From assembly GCF_000758605.1 (NCBI RefSeq), contig NZ_CP009282.1, positions 7,502,001 through 7,566,000 on the forward strand: a DNA stretch of 64,000 nt. Reading direction: 5' to 3'. How positions within the stretch are numbered: the first letter of the stretch is position 1; every line of letters starts with the position of its first letter. The stretch is from Paenibacillus sp. FSL R5-0912. Its GTDB lineage: Bacteria; Bacillota; Bacilli; Paenibacillales; Paenibacillaceae. The notes under the pieces are model-generated. The model searched no databases, was not told the origin of the DNA, and worked only from the letters and a program-made list of their open reading frames with translations. A program made the translations under genes and the position numbers. Below, in pieces: positions 49,216-57,480 of this stretch.

Positions 49216-50922
49216 TTAATCCGTTTGTCCCCTGCCGTTATTCCACAGCGTTCGGAAGGAATCGCAGCCTTGGATCAGAGAATCGAAATCCCCTTCCCCC
49301 GTCAGCCTGCCCTGCTCCATAACCAGGATCTTATCTACTCCGCTGATGAAATTCAGCCGGTGCGCGATAATAATGACCGTCTTGTTCCTGAACTCCGTAA
49401 ATACCGTTTCCATCAGGCTCTTCTCCGTGATATTATCCAGCGCTGATACCGGCTCATCGAGAATGATCAGATTCCGCTTCTGCAGGATCGCCCGGGCAAA
49501 AGCCAGCCGCTGTCGCTCACCGCCCGACAATTTCAGGCCACGCTCACCAACCATCGTGTCCAGCTTCTCCGGCAGCTCCAGCACCTTATCCTTCAGATGG
49601 ACCTTGTCCAGAACCGCATACAGCTCCTCATCCGCCACATCCTGGTCAAACACCATATTGCCCCTGATCGTGGTATCGAATACCGGACTGTCCTGCGACA
49701 GATAGGAGATATGATCATAGTAGCTGTTCAGACTCAGCTCATCGATATCCGTGCCGTCCACCAGCAGCTTGCCGCCGCCTTTCTTCAGCAGGCCCGTAAT
49801 CAGCTTAATGACCGTCGACTTTCCGCTTCCGCTTAAGCCAACCAGTGCAACTGAGGTTCCGTGCGCGATGGAGAAGGACAGCCGGTCCAGCACCTGAACC
49901 TCCCCGTAGCCGAAGGACACGTCCCTGAATTCAAGATCGCCCTGCAGCCCGGCCACCGCCTTCCCCTTCTCCAGATTGGCGTCCTCCGGGGCGTTCAGGA
50001 ATTCCCCGAACCGCTGGTAGGTCACCCTGTTCAGCTTGTAGCCGACGAATAACACGTTGAAGATGGCAATCGGCGTATATATTTTCTCAATGAACATGAA
50101 CAAGGCCACCATAACCCCGACCGAGGCCTGCCCGGAGACCACATTCTTCACTCCATAGAGCAGGACAATCACTTTAATAACCGTAATGAACAATTCGAAT
50201 AAGGCAAAAAAAGACTCATGGATCATCTGCAGCTGAGCGCTTTTCCGAATGATCTGCCGTGCGGTCTCGTTCAATCTGCTGATTTCCTGCGCATACTTCT
50301 TATTGGTCCGGAACACAACCAGCTCCATGAAACCACGTATCGAATAACGGGACATAGCCTCCTGCTCCTGGAGCACAGCCGCTTTAATCCGGTAGAGGTA
50401 TTTCAGCAGCACATTCGTGATCCCGAAGATCACCACATACCCGCCTGCAATCACCAGCATGATTCTGAGGTCATAATAGCTGATGAAGAACAAGCTGAAG
50501 AGGATGGTAGGCAGCAGCTCGTGCAACGTCCCCAGAATAAAAGAAAACAGAATGCTGTTTCCGGCCGCCGCCCCGTTCTCAATCACCTTGATCATCTGGC
50601 CTGTGCCCATATTCTGATAGGCGGTATAATCCATTCTGGAGATTTTGGACAAGGCCAGAATCTTCAGCCTTTCCGTGATGCTGTTTGACAGATGGGCGCC
50701 CGGATATTCATCCGCATAATTCAGAAGTACATTCGCACCCAGCAGCACCCCGTAGATGACAATCCAATGTGTGATTTCGCTGAAGCCCGTTCCATCCACC
50801 GCCTGATCGAGAATCTTCTGAAAGACCACTATGCCCAAGCTGCTTAAGAATTGAATGGCGAAACCAAGAAGGATATATAGAGCAATCCACCCTTTGAGGT
50901 GGACAAGACATTTCCGCAGCAT
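49216..50922 (-). CDS. ABC exporter, fused permease-ATPase
   Basis: 568 aa from the ATG at 50922 (GGGGA 9 nt upstream; a TTG at 50937 is less likely). Six membrane segments in residues 1-300 form the type-1 exporter core, followed by the NBD: Walker A GLSGSGKST, Q-loop YLSQDSP, signature LSGGERQRLAFARA, Walker B LIILDEPVSALD, H-loop IAHRL. Half-transporters of this type dimerise and export lipids, peptides or drugs. Expression is apparently set by the long leader upstream with a uORF and terminator, as known for antibiotic-responsive genes. Confidence 0.9.
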   Translation of the reverse strand: MLRKCLVHLKGWIALYILLGFAIQFLSSLGIVVFQKILDQAVDGTGFSEITHWIVIYGVLLGANVLLNYADEYPGAHLSNSITERLKILALSKISRMDYTAYQNMGTGQMIKVIENGAAAGNSILFSFILGTLHELLPTILFSLFFISYYDLRIMLVIAGGYVVIFGITNVLLKYLYRIKAAVLQEQEAMSRYSIRGFMELVVFRTNKKYAQEISRLNETARQIIRKSAQLQMIHESFFALFELFITVIKVIVLLYGVKNVVSGQASVGVMVALFMFIEKIYTPIAIFNVLFVGYKLNRVTYQRFGEFLNAPEDANLEKGKAVAGLQGDLEFRDVSFGYGEVQVLDRLSFSIAHGTSVALVGLSGSGKSTVIKLITGLLKKGGGKLLVDGTDIDELSLNSYYDHISYLSQDSPVFDTTIRGNMVFDQDVADEELYAVLDKVHLKDKVLELPEKLDTMVGERGLKLSGGERQRLAFARAILQKRNLIILDEPVSALDNITEKSLMETVFTEFRNKTVIIIAHRLNFISGVDKILVMEQGRLTGEGDFDSLIQGCDSFRTLWNNGRGQTD

Positions 50923-50953
50923 AATTACAATCCCCAATCTTCAATATGAGTAT

Positions 50954-51046
50954 AAAAAAAGCCGGGATCACGCTTCGCCACCCAACGCTAATGAACCCCC
51001 TGCATACGCAGTGTGGTCTTTACGTTGAATAACTCAGTGTCCCGGC
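50954..51046 (-). terminator. Leader (attenuator) terminator before the ABC exporter
   Basis: Minus strand: GCCGGGA (51040-51046 complement) pairs with TCCCGGC (50961-50967), then T7. The enclosed 72 nt fold further: CAACG/CGTTG, ACC/GGT and CTGC/GCAG around a GTAT loop. Transcription would end 32 nt before the ATG unless an alternative fold forms. Confidence 0.8.
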
Positions 51047-51210
51047 TCTAAAAATGAATGCCTGGCACCGTCCAAGGTTATAGTTATCTGTGACCAAGAG
51101 GACAGACTGCCCCCTTGGTGGCTGGTACGCGTTCAACCCAGCCCGGTAACTAGTTCCTTGCGACGGTACGGAATGGCATCCATTTCACCTCGATTGTAAG
51201 ATTATCTTTC
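51047..51210 (-). promoter_or_regulatory. 5' leader of the ABC exporter mRNA, probable attenuator
   Basis: Between the promoter and the terminator, the minus strand holds a uORF (51150-51179), a GGCTGG/CCAGCC hairpin and an ACCAAG/CTTGGT hairpin. The layout (promoter, short peptide with strong ribosome site, alternative helices, terminator, resistance-type gene) fits ribosome-mediated attenuation. Known riboswitch consensus sequences (TPP, SAM, M-box, c-di-GMP, guanidine) are not seen; the T-box core GGGTGGNACCGCG is not met. Confidence 0.6.
51150..51179 (-). CDS. Leader peptide MPFRTVARN
   Basis: A 9-codon uORF. GAGGTG (51186-51191) lies 6 nt from its ATG at 51179, a better ribosome site than most full genes here. 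The stop TAG is followed by GTTACCGGGC. An overlapping ATG at 51183 opens a 16-residue frame but is only 2 nt from the ribosome site. Ribosome stalling in this peptide could change the downstream folding. Confidence 0.55.
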   Translation of the reverse strand: MPFRTVARN

Positions 51211-51240
51211 ATTGTATGCCCCGGCCAGCCCGGCCGTCAA
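51211..51240 (-). promoter_or_regulatory. Promoter of the ABC exporter leader
   Basis: -35 TTGACG (51235-51240), 18 nt, -10 TACAAT (51211-51216), placed just after the stop of the upstream epimerase gene. Confidence 0.75.
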
Positions 51241-51256
51241 CCTTAAGGTTGGTGGC

Positions 51257-52069
51257 CTAATCCAGCATGGAACGGAGCCATGCAGCCGATTGCTCCATAT
51301 ACCCCAGCTGATCCACAGCATCAAAATGCTCGATGGCCAGCGTATCTGCGTATCCCTCTGCCTTCAGCATCCGGAGCACCTCGGCGATCCGGATGCAGCC
51401 TGAGCCTACAGGGGACGGATACAGCGGAATCCCGCTTACGCTGATTCTGGGCTCCCCGCCGTTGTCTTCCAGTGACCGGTCCTTGCAGTGGACATGAACG
51501 GTCCGCTCCTTCAGCTTCGCGAACGCTTCCAATTCATCCTCGCCGCGGTAGATGAAGTTCCCGGTATCGAAGGTGATCGCCAGCTTAGGCACCTGCTCCA
51601 GGAACCAGAGCAGCGCGTCCGCCGACGAGAACGGCGCCCGGATATCGTCGAAATCCTCCATCGTCACACGGATGCCCTTACGCTCCGCGTAATCACAAAT
51701 GGCATTCAGCGCTGCAGCCATGCTCTGAAGAGCCTGACTCCGCTGCTCCGGGCTGGCCGTCTCTTCCATGAAACCCGGAATGACCAGTACCTTGCCGGCT
51801 CCCATATAGGCTGCTGTATCAATAAATGCATACCCCGGCTCCGGTGCAGGCTGATTGCCGAAGTCAAAAAAAGCATACATCGACGCCACGGAGAGCCCCG
51901 CTGCATCCAGCCTTTTTATCATCGCCTCCGTACCGGTCAGCGCCTCTTCCAGATCTAGCTCTACCGCTTCTATGCCATAGGCATGCACTTTGTCCAATAC
52001 ATCCGTAAGCGGCAGGCCGCTCTGCTCGCTTGCCTTCACAATATGATTGTAAAATACCGACAGCTTCAA
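51257..52069 (-). CDS. Sugar phosphate isomerase/epimerase-like TIM-barrel protein
   Basis: 270 aa, AP-endonuclease-2/xylose isomerase-like fold: AVELDLEEAL near 35, VLVIPGFME, metal ligands in VTMEDFDD, FDTGNFIYRGED (near 165), VHVHCKDRS (His near 190) and a final AIEHFD. Enzymes of this group isomerise keto-sugars or inositol derivatives with Mn/Zn/Co. Substrate unknown; no sugar operon around. It is followed by the ABC exporter's own promoter. Confidence 0.85.
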   Translation of the reverse strand: MKLSVFYNHIVKASEQSGLPLTDVLDKVHAYGIEAVELDLEEALTGTEAMIKRLDAAGLSVASMYAFFDFGNQPAPEPGYAFIDTAAYMGAGKVLVIPGFMEETASPEQRSQALQSMAAALNAICDYAERKGIRVTMEDFDDIRAPFSSADALLWFLEQVPKLAITFDTGNFIYRGEDELEAFAKLKERTVHVHCKDRSLEDNGGEPRISVSGIPLYPSPVGSGCIRIAEVLRMLKAEGYADTLAIEHFDAVDQLGYMEQSAAWLRSMLD

Positions 52070-52089
52070 GCTCTCCAGCCCCTCTCAGC

Positions 52090-52548
52090 CTAGCGCTTAG
52101 TATCCTCAGCATCCTTAGAATCCGAGCTACCGTCCGCTTCTTCGGCCGAATCCTCAGCATCCCCAGAATCCTCAGCATCGTCAGGACCCTCCTGCACGCC
52201 CGCTTCATTCCGGCTCCATTCCAGGAACTCAATAATGTCCTGATCCTCAGGGTCCAGCTTATGGGCCTTTTCAAAAGCCTTGATCGCCTCATCATACTGG
52301 TCCAGATAATAATGCGCGTAACCGACGCGGAAATGCCACAGCGGATCTTTTTTGCCTTTGTCGGCAGTCTTGTTGAACCATTTAAGCGCTTCCTTATAAC
52401 GTCCCAGATTATTGAGCGCCCGGCCCAGATGGACCGCCAGCTCATCATCGATCAGCGGTGTGGGCACCTCTTTGATGCGGGATACGATTTGTTCGAACTC
52501 ATCTTCCTCATGCCAAGCATTCAATTGCGCAATTAACTCTTGTCTCAT
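52090..52548 (-). CDS. TPR-repeat protein, paralogue of the polyimmunity N-terminus
   Basis: 152 aa. The first 110 residues align with the start of the protein at 36507-38237 (LIAQLNAWHEEDEFEQIVSR versus LLAQLKRWHEDNEYQQIVDR, and DPLWHFRVGYAHYYLDQYDE). Two to three TPR units (HYYLDQYDEAIKAFEKAHKL) are followed by a strongly acidic tail (GPDDAEDSGDAEDSAEEADG), a likely disordered interaction segment. There is no SUKH domain. It may be a scaffolding partner; function unknown. Confidence 0.8.
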   Translation of the reverse strand: MRQELIAQLNAWHEEDEFEQIVSRIKEVPTPLIDDELAVHLGRALNNLGRYKEALKWFNKTADKGKKDPLWHFRVGYAHYYLDQYDEAIKAFEKAHKLDPEDQDIIEFLEWSRNEAGVQEGPDDAEDSGDAEDSAEEADGSSDSKDAEDTKR

Positions 52549-52638
52549 TTACAAACAGCCTCCCGGTTAATATATCCATTCCTCTAAGAGCTACTTTATC
52601 ATTTTCACGGAGAGTTTCCCACTGTTGCCCTGTCCGCC

Positions 52639-53877
52639 CTAAGCCGGGATGGCGATCTCGAAGGTGGTTCCCTTTCCTTTTTCGCTTCTAACCTCGATAA
52701 CTCCCTTAACTTTGTTGATCGCACTGTAAGCCATGAGCATACCCAGACCCGTACCTTCTTCTTTGGTGGAATAGTAGGGTTTGCCCAGACGTGAGATTTC
52801 ATCCTTCGTCATCCCGATGCCGGTGTCGCGGATGGTAATGATAATATTCTGCTTCCTTTCGGAGATATCAATGGTCAGAACGCCGTCTTCCATTCCCTTC
52901 ATCGCTTCAATCCCGTTTTTGTACAGATTAATCAGACATTGCTGCATCAGATTCCGGTCATAATGGGCGCAGAGCGAGTTGTTGAAGCGGAACTCAACCG
53001 CTACCTTGTGGATTGTGGCATACGGCATGATGACATTCTTGGTGTACTCACACTCCGCCTGGAGGTTGGAATAGACCCTATTCTCCGACTGCGGCTTGGC
53101 AAAAGAGAGATAATCGCTGATGATCTTCTCCGCCCGGTTCAGCTCCAGCAGCGACAGTTCAATATACCCCTTCTCTTCGGGCGTAAGCGTCTTCGATTTG
53201 TTCAGCAGCTGAAGGAACCCGCTCGTCACGGTTAACGGATTCCGCATCTCATGGGAGACGCTGGCCGCCAGCTCACTAACCACATTAAGCCGCTCCGACT
53301 GCATAATCCGGTCACGATTCCTGAGATTGGTAATGATCTGCTCCAGCAGAATCATTAAGACCGCCATCACGGCTGCATGAGTGGTCAAAGCATAGAAGGC
53401 GAGCATCCAGAACTGCATATCCAGCGACTCCATAACCATGCTCAGCACAATCAGATAACAGCCCATCGTAAGCACGGCAATGACGGTTGCCCAGCTGATC
53501 CGGACCTTTGGCTTCGAACGGATAAATCTTGAACTTAATAACGGCACAACGACCAGAACTGCTGTTGAAAAAAGAAACGAGTGAATCGTTCCCTCTCCGC
53601 CTATATAGAAACGGTATACGTTTAGTATCAGATAGAGCGGAAGAACATTTTTGTACCCTCCATACAAAGCTGCGATAAGAAACGGAACATACCGCAGGTC
53701 AAAGATAAACCCCGTTTCCAGCCGGATCGGCTTGGCGATACACAGGATCATGGTTATAGCTGTGAGCAGCACAAGAATCTTCCGGTTATAGGCGTGTGGC
53801 CTATTCTCAAAGAAGATCAGAAAGATAAGTACCGGAAACAGCATAAACAAAAAATTAAGAAGCAACGTCTCAAACAA
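52639..53877 (-). CDS. KinB-like sporulation sensor histidine kinase
   Basis: 412 aa. Five to six membrane segments fill residues 1-185 in the 5TM-5TMR-LYT arrangement (FDLRYVPFLIAALYGGYKN, LPLYLILNVYRFYIGGEG). HisKA: AASVSHEMRNPLTVTSGFLQ. HATPase: QQCLINLYKNGIEAM, RDTGIGMTKDEISRLGKPYY, GTGLGMLMAYSAI. This is the KinB/KinC-type layout that feeds the sporulation phosphorelay (Spo0F), with no partner regulator nearby, as expected. It may instead regulate another process. Confidence 0.86.
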   Translation of the reverse strand: MFETLLLNFLFMLFPVLIFLIFFENRPHAYNRKILVLLTAITMILCIAKPIRLETGFIFDLRYVPFLIAALYGGYKNVLPLYLILNVYRFYIGGEGTIHSFLFSTAVLVVVPLLSSRFIRSKPKVRISWATVIAVLTMGCYLIVLSMVMESLDMQFWMLAFYALTTHAAVMAVLMILLEQIITNLRNRDRIMQSERLNVVSELAASVSHEMRNPLTVTSGFLQLLNKSKTLTPEEKGYIELSLLELNRAEKIISDYLSFAKPQSENRVYSNLQAECEYTKNVIMPYATIHKVAVEFRFNNSLCAHYDRNLMQQCLINLYKNGIEAMKGMEDGVLTIDISERKQNIIITIRDTGIGMTKDEISRLGKPYYSTKEEGTGLGMLMAYSAINKVKGVIEVRSEKGKGTTFEIAIPA

Positions 53878-54094
53878 GGGTAACTTCCTTTCGGCTCCAA
53901 TACGGGTATGGTATCTGCATTTGTGTTCTGAGCACTATACTTAGAACATTACGCTAATCTATTATTATAAGTAAAGCTAAACTGGATTACTATTAGAATT
54001 TTCTATGATTTTCCATTATTTTACCCACCTGTTATGGACTCTGCTATAATCAATTGACATGCCCAAATAACTGCATCTCAGGGGAGGAAGCATT

Positions 54095-54892
54095 ATGGCT
54101 TTTACCATTAATAATTTGAAGGATAACCCTAATGTTGTAATTAAGGAACAGCTTGGCGGATTCTCGGTCATTGAATACAAGGAGGATCTTAGCAGCACCT
54201 CCATGCTGGAAGCCCAGGCCAACTTCTTCATGAGCAAGAGCAATATGCGCAACAAGCAGCTGATGATTGAGCTAACGAATAGCGAGGTTATGCTGAGCGC
54301 AGGCGCTATGCAGTATATGATCGGCAATATTGAAATGACGTCGGGTGTCAAAGGTGTCGGAGGCTTGATGCGCAATATTATATCCAGTGCAGCAACCGGC
54401 ACGAGTGCCATCAAACCGCTCTATAAAGGGACGGGGACGATTATGCTCGAAACCACCTACAAATATCTCTGGCTGATTGATGTCGACAACGACCATATCG
54501 TGATTGATGACGGCATGTTCCTGGCCTGCGAGTCCACGCTGGATATTGCTGTCGCTGCACGCAAGAATGTATCCTCAGCCCTCCTCGGCGGAGAAGGGCT
54601 GTTCAACCTGAGCGCACGGGGGAAAGGGATTATCGCTCTTGAGGCTCCTATTCCATCCGAGGAAGCCGTGGTGGTCGAGCTGCAGAATGACGTGCTGAAG
54701 GTAGATGGCAATTTCGCGTTGATGTGGTCGAACTCGCTTGACTTTACCGTAGAGAAATCAGGGAAGACCCGCATGGGCTCTGCCGTTTCCGGCGAAGGCC
54801 TGGTCAATGTCTACCGGGGAACCGGTATGGTCTGGCTGGCACCGCTCATGAATTACAAGAACAGCCTGTTTCAGGCTGCACCTACCTCCTGA
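54095..54892 (+). CDS. AIM24-family protein
   Basis: 265 aa made of repeated beta-strand units. Family marks: ISSAATGTSAIKPLYKGTGT, VIDDGMFLACESTLDIAVAA, LLGGEGLFNLSARGKGIIAL and VDGNFALMWSNSLDFTVEKS. Bacterial AIM24 homologues form double-psi or beta-roll oligomers of unknown function. It sits alone, with a GGGGAGGAAG ribosome site and a TATAAT (about 54044) upstream. Confidence 0.9.
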   Translation: MAFTINNLKDNPNVVIKEQLGGFSVIEYKEDLSSTSMLEAQANFFMSKSNMRNKQLMIELTNSEVMLSAGAMQYMIGNIEMTSGVKGVGGLMRNIISSAATGTSAIKPLYKGTGTIMLETTYKYLWLIDVDNDHIVIDDGMFLACESTLDIAVAARKNVSSALLGGEGLFNLSARGKGIIALEAPIPSEEAVVVELQNDVLKVDGNFALMWSNSLDFTVEKSGKTRMGSAVSGEGLVNVYRGTGMVWLAPLMNYKNSLFQAAPTS

Positions 54893-54954
54893 CTCTGAGG
54901 CCACTTGAGACAATGCTCCATCCACCTAATTCATCCAAAGGACGGGCCATCCGT

Positions 54955-56454
54955 ATGTCTATTCAAGCTGTATTATTTGATTTCGACGGAACACTTGCAG
55001 ATACACTGCCTTTATCCTTCCATGCGTTCCAGGCTGTATTTCAGCAATACGATCATAGAGAAGTCACCCGCGATGAACTTGTCGCCATGTTTGGCCCCAC
55101 CGAGGAGGACATCATTGGCGGCAATTTCGCTGACCCGTCTTCCGTTCCGCAAGCTATAGAAGATTATTATTCATTATATGAGCAGGGGCATTTCGGAGAA
55201 TTCCAGAATGACGGGCACATTGTAGAATTACTTCAGGCCCTGAAGGCGCAAGGGATGAAGCTTGGCGTCATTACCGGTAAAAGCAGACGGGCCTATCAGA
55301 TATCGGCCGGGGCGCTGGATCTGGAGCGCTTCTTCGATATCTCCATTACCGGAGATGATGTCGTTAAGCCCAAGCCTGATCCCGAAGGCATACATTCGGC
55401 GCTGCGTACACTTGGCATGGATCCCTCTAATGCTATATTCGTTGGGGACAGTAATGCGGATATTCTCGCGGGCAAGGCTGCCGGACTGCCGACCTACGGT
55501 GTCCGCTGGCTGTCCACCTTCCAGAGCCAGGCTTACGATGTCCCGCCCGATGGCGTGTTTGACAGTGTTGATGAGTTCCGCAAGCTTCTCAAGTTAAATA
55601 ACATCATGGCAATGACTTACCACTCCAAGCAGCAAGCGGCGGACATTACTCTACTGGAGCAGCAGTGCAGCCACGCGGATTCGCTCAAATTAAGCTCAGA
55701 TCTTGAGCATCTCGTCAAAGAGGATGGCGACCATGCCCTGCTCTGCTATCGCGGAAACCAGCTCATAGGTTTGCTGAGCTGGTTTGCTTCCGAAGGCGAT
55801 TATGCGCAGATCAATGCCATGGTCCATCCGGAATACCGCCGCCAGGGTGTATTCCGCAGCCTTTTGCAGCGGGCCAAGGAAGATATTGCGCCTCTCACTG
55901 TACACAGCCTCAGCTACAGGGTTCCAAGCCGCTCACAGGCAGGACTCCGCGCGGCCCAGGCTATCGGTACTGAGTATGACCGCTCTGAATACGCGATGTC
56001 ATATGCCCATACGGAGTCCGGCAGAGAACCCGCTCCGGCAGAATTGCGTCTGCTGCCTTCCTTGCCGGAGGATTTCGAATTCATGGTCTCCTGCTCGTCC
56101 CGGGCCTTCGGGGACTCCGAAGACGCCACCCGGGAGTATTTCCTGCATACGAAGGAACCAGAGCGTATCACCTATATTGCCTGGGCGGGCGGCCAGCGGA
56201 TCGGCCTGATCCGGGTGAATTACGTGAATGAGGCAACCGCCTTTATCCATAATTTCTGCATATTGCCCGCTTGCCAGGGCCAAGGGTATGGCGGGAAGGT
56301 GCTCCGGCAGACTGTTGATTTCCTGCTGCAGAAGAACTATTCTTCGATCCGTCTAGGTGTTGTCACCGAGAATGAGCGGGCTTTGACCCTCTACCTCAAT
56401 GCCGGCTTCAAGATCAATTTCGAGTATACATATTACAGCGGCAGCCCGGCGTGA
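54955..56454 (+). CDS. HAD hydrolase fused to GNAT acetyltransferase domains
   Basis: 499 aa from the ATG at 54955 (MSIQAVLFDFDGTLADTLPL). Residues 1-210 form a Gph/PGMB-type HAD phosphatase: motif I DFDGTLAD, motif II VITGKSRR, motif III KPKPDPE, motif IV VGDSNADI. From about 220 a second part carries a GNAT domain (AQINAMVHPEYRRQGVFRSL) and from about 350 another (HNFCILPACQGQGYGGKVLR, NERALTLYLNAGFKINFEYT). Such a fusion is unusual: the parts meet at KLLKLNNIMAMTYHSKQ, where an internal Met could be a former start. An earlier ATG at 54913 is less likely. Confidence 0.85.
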   Translation: MSIQAVLFDFDGTLADTLPLSFHAFQAVFQQYDHREVTRDELVAMFGPTEEDIIGGNFADPSSVPQAIEDYYSLYEQGHFGEFQNDGHIVELLQALKAQGMKLGVITGKSRRAYQISAGALDLERFFDISITGDDVVKPKPDPEGIHSALRTLGMDPSNAIFVGDSNADILAGKAAGLPTYGVRWLSTFQSQAYDVPPDGVFDSVDEFRKLLKLNNIMAMTYHSKQQAADITLLEQQCSHADSLKLSSDLEHLVKEDGDHALLCYRGNQLIGLLSWFASEGDYAQINAMVHPEYRRQGVFRSLLQRAKEDIAPLTVHSLSYRVPSRSQAGLRAAQAIGTEYDRSEYAMSYAHTESGREPAPAELRLLPSLPEDFEFMVSCSSRAFGDSEDATREYFLHTKEPERITYIAWAGGQRIGLIRVNYVNEATAFIHNFCILPACQGQGYGGKVLRQTVDFLLQKNYSSIRLGVVTENERALTLYLNAGFKINFEYTYYSGSPA

Positions 56455-56478
56455 GCACAGATTAAGAAGGAGCGATAT

Positions 56479-57057
56479 ATGCCCGTTACCGAGAGTATTC
56501 CCTGGATTGCCGCATTTCTCATTCTGCTGTCCGTAGTCTGGATTGTGCTCGTAAGCTGGAAGAACGGAATATCGCCGATGCCCGCCTCCAGGGCTGTAAG
56601 GGCGGCAGTAGCCGTGGAGGTGAACCGTATGCCGGGTTATGCCAATGTTCTGGAGGCGGGGTCGGGCTGGGGAACGCTGGGCCTGGAAGTCATCCGCCGC
56701 TGCCCCGGCAAACGGCTGACCGGCATAGAGAACTCAAGGATTCCCCTAGGGTTCTCACAGCTGTTTGCGGTAGTATGCACACGGTTTCTGCCAGTGAAGA
56801 GTGAACGGGAGCGGCTGCAGGGCAAGGTCATTTTTAGGCGGGGCGACATATATAGAAGCTCTTATAGCGATGCCGATATTGTGCTCTGCTACCTGTTCCC
56901 CGGTGCCATGGAACGGCTTGCTCCCAAGTTCAGGCAGGAGCTGCCGCCGGGGGCAGCCGTGATCAGTGTCTGCTTCGCTCTCCCGGACAAGCAGCCGGTC
57001 CGCATCATCACCTGCCCGGACCGGCTGCGGACGAAGGTGTATGTCTATATTTTCTGA
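56479..57057 (+). CDS. Membrane-anchored class I SAM methyltransferase
   Basis: 192 aa. A hydrophobic helix (WIAAFLILLSVVWIVLVSW, about residues 9-27) precedes a class I methyltransferase domain. SAM motif I is VLEAGSGWGTLGLEV (near 58-72), then GIENSRIPLGFSQL with the acidic residue of motif II and ADIVLCYLFPGAM as motif IV. Substrate unknown; the anchor suggests a lipid or envelope target. AAGGAG ribosome site 7 nt upstream. Confidence 0.82.
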   Translation: MPVTESIPWIAAFLILLSVVWIVLVSWKNGISPMPASRAVRAAVAVEVNRMPGYANVLEAGSGWGTLGLEVIRRCPGKRLTGIENSRIPLGFSQLFAVVCTRFLPVKSERERLQGKVIFRRGDIYRSSYSDADIVLCYLFPGAMERLAPKFRQELPPGAAVISVCFALPDKQPVRIITCPDRLRTKVYVYIF

Positions 57058-57084
57058 ATATTACCTGCGTATAAACTGCAAATA

Positions 57085-57112
57085 GCCCAAAAGCATGCCG
57101 CTGCTTTGGGCC
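57085..57112 (-). terminator. SASP gene terminator
   Basis: GCCCAAAAGCA pairs with TGCTTTGGGC; on the minus strand TATTTGCA follows. Lies 20 nt after the SASP stop. Confidence 0.6.
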
Positions 57113-57131
57113 ATTGGAGGGATCGCGTATT

Positions 57132-57416
57132 CTAGGATTTCCCCTTCTCCGCTAACTGCTCCTGTGCCAGACGGACCATCTCCCGGACCATGGAGCCTCC
57201 GATTCTGCCGCCAATCTGACCCGCAGATTCCGTGGTCAAATTGCCGTTATTGCCCGCCTGCAGCGGGATACCGAGCTCCTTCGCCACCTCGTATTTCACA
57301 TCGTCCGGATGATTCGGATCTACATGGTATCCTTCCTGCTTCATGACCTCTGCTTTGAAGGTCTGCATGCCCTGAGCTGACCCGGGCACCGCATATCTCC
57401 TGTTTCTTCTCGCCAT
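57132..57416 (-). CDS. Alpha/beta-type small acid-soluble spore protein
   Basis: 94 aa. The SASP signatures are present: KYEVAKELGIPL (GPR protease cleavage region) and NLTTESAGQIGGRIGGSMVR then EMVRLAQEQL. The protein coats spore DNA and protects it from UV and heat and is degraded by GPR on germination. The N-terminal part (RRNRRYAVPGSAQGMQTFKA) is longer than in the SspA type. Forespore SigG expression is expected, but the promoter was not identified. Confidence 0.92.
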   Translation of the reverse strand: MARRNRRYAVPGSAQGMQTFKAEVMKQEGYHVDPNHPDDVKYEVAKELGIPLQAGNNGNLTTESAGQIGGRIGGSMVREMVRLAQEQLAEKGKS

Positions 57417-57480
57417 TTCGGATACACTCCTCTGCTGTCTTTTATCTAAGTTGCCCTGGAGTGTGTGGGATTATCCCGCC

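Noticed and set aside
50938..51210. T-box riboswitch for the ABC exporter leader
   Set aside because: GGGTGGCGAAGCG lacks the conserved GGGTGGNACCGCG core, no specifier loop is visible, and the downstream gene is not amino-acid related.
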